From assembly GCA_025351145.1 (NCBI GenBank), contig JANXWM010000564.1:1-8359 (forward strand): a DNA stretch of 8,359 bases. Reading direction: 5' to 3'. This stretch comes from Chitinophagaceae bacterium. GTDB lineage: Bacteria > Bacteroidota > Bacteroidia > Chitinophagales > Chitinophagaceae. How positions within the stretch are numbered: position 1 is the first letter of the stretch; the number at the start of each line of letters is the position of its first letter. The position numbers and the translations under genes are program-made. Below are positions 7,087-8,359 of the stretch, one piece after another. The notes under the pieces were generated by a model. That model searched no databases and was not told the DNA's origin. It worked only from the letters and a program-made list of their open reading frames with translations.

Positions 7087-7230
7087 GTAAAGCCTCACAA
7101 AGATTTTTAGCCTGGCTCAAAAGAATCTTAAATAAGTATCTGGGTAGCAGATTAAATTCAACATTAAGTTACGCTGTTCTTTTTTAAAAAGCAATAGCCT
7201 GCCAAATAATCTTTTCAGGATCGAAGGTTC

Positions 7231-7869
7231 TTATTTCTTTCGCTTTCCTGGTATCATATAACCTATACGTAAGCCAAAATACCTGTTATGCATTTTGCTG
7301 CTATAATCATCAATTGTAGTTGCGGTGTTGTTTAAACCTGCGTTATAATTTAAAGTAACAATGAAACCTCTTTTAAACCGGTAGCCTGCCAGAAGGTTGA
7401 TACCAGCTTCGTAAGGCTTTATGTCAGCGGATTCTCCAAATAAAATATTTGTAGTTTCGGAATGGGTATAATCACTATATCTGTCTTTGCCGAATAAGCC
7501 TACACCTATTGACGGTCCGCCTCCTGCAAAAAAAATACCTTTTGCTGAATAGATATTGTAAACAAAATTCAATGGCAGTTCCAAATAATTTGTAGTCAAT
7601 TTATCAGTTGTGCCTTCTTCTTTAATAACGCCCCCTTTCTGCAGGAAATTTAAAGCTGATTCAAAACTAAAACGCTTGCCCATTGCAAATGAAGATGTGA
7701 GGCCTAAAGTAAAACCCGCTTTTGTCTTAGATGTAACTGAAACACTGCTTATGGTAACTTTATACGAAGCGAAAACTGCACCTGCAGTAAAACCAAAAGA
7801 TGATTGCTGTGCATTGGCGAAATTCATAAGTACGAACAAGCTCATGCATGCGGGGATTGTCTTTTTCAT
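7231..7869 (-). CDS. PorT-like outer-membrane beta-barrel protein
   Basis: This encodes 212 residues from the ATG at 7869. In-frame ATGs at 7884 and 7917 exist, but 7869 begins exactly at a signal peptide (MKKTIPACMSLFVLMNFANA, then QQ), and the 7917 start would overlap the promoter -7 element. The mature protein is a run of amphipathic strands typical of the OMP_b-brl_2/PorT-like group: FGFTAGAVFASY, KAGFTLGLTSSFAMG, FSFESALNFLQKGG, then the family hallmark LELPLNFVYNI, an FFAGGGPSIGVGLFGK strand pair, YEAGINLLAGYRF, a VTLNYNAGLNN strand, and a last strand ending NRYFGLRIGYMIPG. It probably forms a small eight-stranded barrel in the outer membrane; ligand and role are unknown. A close paralogue lies immediately upstream in the same direction. 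Family placement is good; this is not a claim that it is PorT of the type IX secretion system. Confidence 0.85.
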   Translation of the reverse strand: MKKTIPACMSLFVLMNFANAQQSSFGFTAGAVFASYKVTISSVSVTSKTKAGFTLGLTSSFAMGKRFSFESALNFLQKGGVIKEEGTTDKLTTNYLELPLNFVYNIYSAKGIFFAGGGPSIGVGLFGKDRYSDYTHSETTNILFGESADIKPYEAGINLLAGYRFKRGFIVTLNYNAGLNNTATTIDDYSSKMHNRYFGLRIGYMIPGKRKK

Positions 7870-7914
7870 AATAGAAGGTTTCATTGCTTTAAAATTGAGT
7901 AATCCTTTCATTAA

Positions 7915-7922
7915 CAAACCTA
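7915..7922 (-). promoter_or_regulatory. Bacteroidota-type -7 promoter element for the barrel gene
   Basis: On the minus strand the bases are TAGGTTTG, an exact match to the TAnnTTTG -7 consensus of Bacteroidota primary sigma promoters, 45 bp upstream of the 7869 start. The -33 region is weak: TTAGCA at 7941-7946 in place of TTTG/TTG. The position supports 7869 over 7917 as the translation start. Confidence 0.45.
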
Positions 7923-7929
7923 CATGCTA

Positions 7930-7966
7930 ACCCGCCCTTTTGCTAATTGATAAACGCAGAGCGGGT
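7930..7966. repeat. Inverted repeat overlapping the barrel-gene promoter
   Basis: ACCCGC (7930-7935) and GCGGGT (7961-7966) are exact reverse complements 25 bases apart, and can be extended to 10 bp with two mismatches. The left arm falls between the -7 and -33 positions and the right arm lies upstream, so it could be an operator for a dimeric regulator. Chance occurrence is possible. Confidence 0.35.
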
Positions 7967-8013
7967 ATGCTAAATAGTAAGTCTCCGTTTTTTTTCTTCC
8001 TGTGTGCCCAACA

Positions 8014-8032
8014 GTACAAGAGTGCGACGCAA
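8014..8032 (+). repeat. 19-bp intergenic repeat, copy E
   Basis: Reads GTACAAGAGTGCGACGCAA, the exact reverse complement of copies A and C. Unlike the other four it has no inverted partner nearby. It lies 142 bp beyond the stop of the upstream paralogue, inside the spacer between the tandem genes. Confidence 0.85.
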
Positions 8033-8174
8033 CAGGCGATGCTATGTAATACTTCAGTCTGGCTCAAAAGAATGCTTAGAATATATCCGGGTATGCAGAT
8101 TAAAATAAAATCATATTAAGTTACGCTGTTTTTACAACAAAAGCAATAGTGCAAAAGATATTTATCAGAGCATT

Positions 8175-8359
8175 TTATTTCTTCACTTTTCCCGGGATCA
8201 TATAACCAATACGTAAACCAAAATACCTGTTGTGCATTTTGCTATTATCGCCATCCGTTGTAACAGCAATGTTGCTTATACCTGCATTGTAATTGGCTGC
8301 TACAAGAAACCCGCCTTTAAACTGGTAACCTGCCAGAAAGTTGATGCCGGCTTCGAATG
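8175..8359 (-). CDS. Second PorT-like outer-membrane beta-barrel protein (5' end outside window)
   Basis: Only the last 60 codons and the TAA stop at 8175 are present; the rest continues past the right edge. The visible residues (FEAGINFLAGYQFKGG, then NYNAGISN, then KMHNRYFGLRIGYMIPG and KVKK) align without gaps to the C-terminus of the neighbouring barrel protein, with 44 of 60 residues identical. Differences cluster in the predicted loop (TTDGDN versus TIDDYS). This is the older or parallel member of a tandem duplication, and further copies may lie beyond the window. Same inferred location, the outer membrane, and equally unknown ligand. Confidence 0.85.
   Translation of the reverse strand, partial: FEAGINFLAGYQFKGGFLVAANYNAGISNIAVTTDGDNSKMHNRYFGLRIGYMIPGKVKK

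Larger units (their letters stand above)
6763..7230. other. Intergenic region upstream of the radical SAM operon, with an inverted repeat pair
   Basis: These 468 bases carry repeat copies C (6851-6869) and D (7068-7086), which face each other and enclose 198 AT-rich bases. The right part (7087-7230) is the 3' trailer of the outer-membrane barrel gene and resembles 8033-8174. The promoter of the radical SAM operon should be in the left or middle part, but there is no exact TAnnTTTG element on the minus strand; TGTATTTG near 6890 and near 7023 are near misses. I found no tRNA-like structure. Confidence 0.65.
7870..8174. other. Spacer between tandem barrel genes: 3' trailer, repeat copy E and promoter
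   Basis: These 305 bases hold, along the minus strand, the trailer of the upstream paralogue (8033-8174), repeat copy E, an inverted repeat at about 7930-7966, a -7 promoter element and a leader of about 45 bases. No ORF of substance was seen. Confidence 0.65.

Noticed and set aside
7178..7210. TTTTTTAAAAA-type hairpin as a terminator after the complete barrel gene
   Set aside because: It is a very weak A/T-only stem, and the matching position in the paralogue lacks it.
7610..7930. A 106-codon plus-strand ORF antisense to the barrel gene
   Set aside because: It is a shadow of the signal peptide and first strands of the barrel protein, with no independent support.

Overview
The window looks like a piece of a Bacteroidota chromosome, most likely Chitinophagaceae or a close relative. 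This rests on several signs: secreted proteins whose signal peptides end in A-Q, a lipoprotein with an L-S-S-C lipobox, A-rich sequence instead of Shine-Dalgarno motifs before start codons, a TAnnTTTG-type promoter element, and families typical of the phylum (PorT-like outer-membrane barrels, DUF4907, delta-60 repeats). The genus is inferred and cannot be proved from this sequence. Every gene I accept is on the minus strand, so transcription runs from high to low coordinates.

Right end (about 7087-8359): a tandem pair of paralogous outer-membrane beta-barrel genes. The upstream one is cut by the window edge (8175-8359) and the other is complete (7231-7869). Their last 60 residues are about 73% identical, and the similarity continues through the 3' non-coding DNA. 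Each copy ends in the same 19-bp repeat about 145 bp past its stop codon, so the duplicated unit included the repeat.

Middle (2767-6762): three closely packed genes that look like one operon. They are a radical SAM protein with a C-terminal twitch/SPASM-like cysteine set, an AlkB-type membrane di-iron hydroxylase with all nine expected histidines (4-bp gap), and a lipoprotein of unknown function (11-bp gap). A weak AT-rich terminator follows. The pairing of a radical SAM enzyme with an AlkB-like hydroxylase and a lipoprotein is the best candidate here for an undescribed pathway, possibly lipid or small-molecule modification at the membrane. No substrate can be read from the sequence.

Left end (1-2455): a small exported DUF4907 protein, followed 25 bp later by a large secreted protein. 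The latter has seven delta-60 repeats (possibly a seven-bladed propeller), an HYR-like domain and a LamG domain, and runs off the left edge.

Intergenic DNA: five copies of a 19-bp motif (TTGCGTCGCACTCTTGTAC or its complement) lie only between genes. Four form two inverted pairs with their GTAC ends facing inward; one pair encloses a further perfect 12-bp inverted repeat. This resembles a REP/BIME-type repeat family. I saw no tRNA, rRNA, CRISPR array or insertion sequence.
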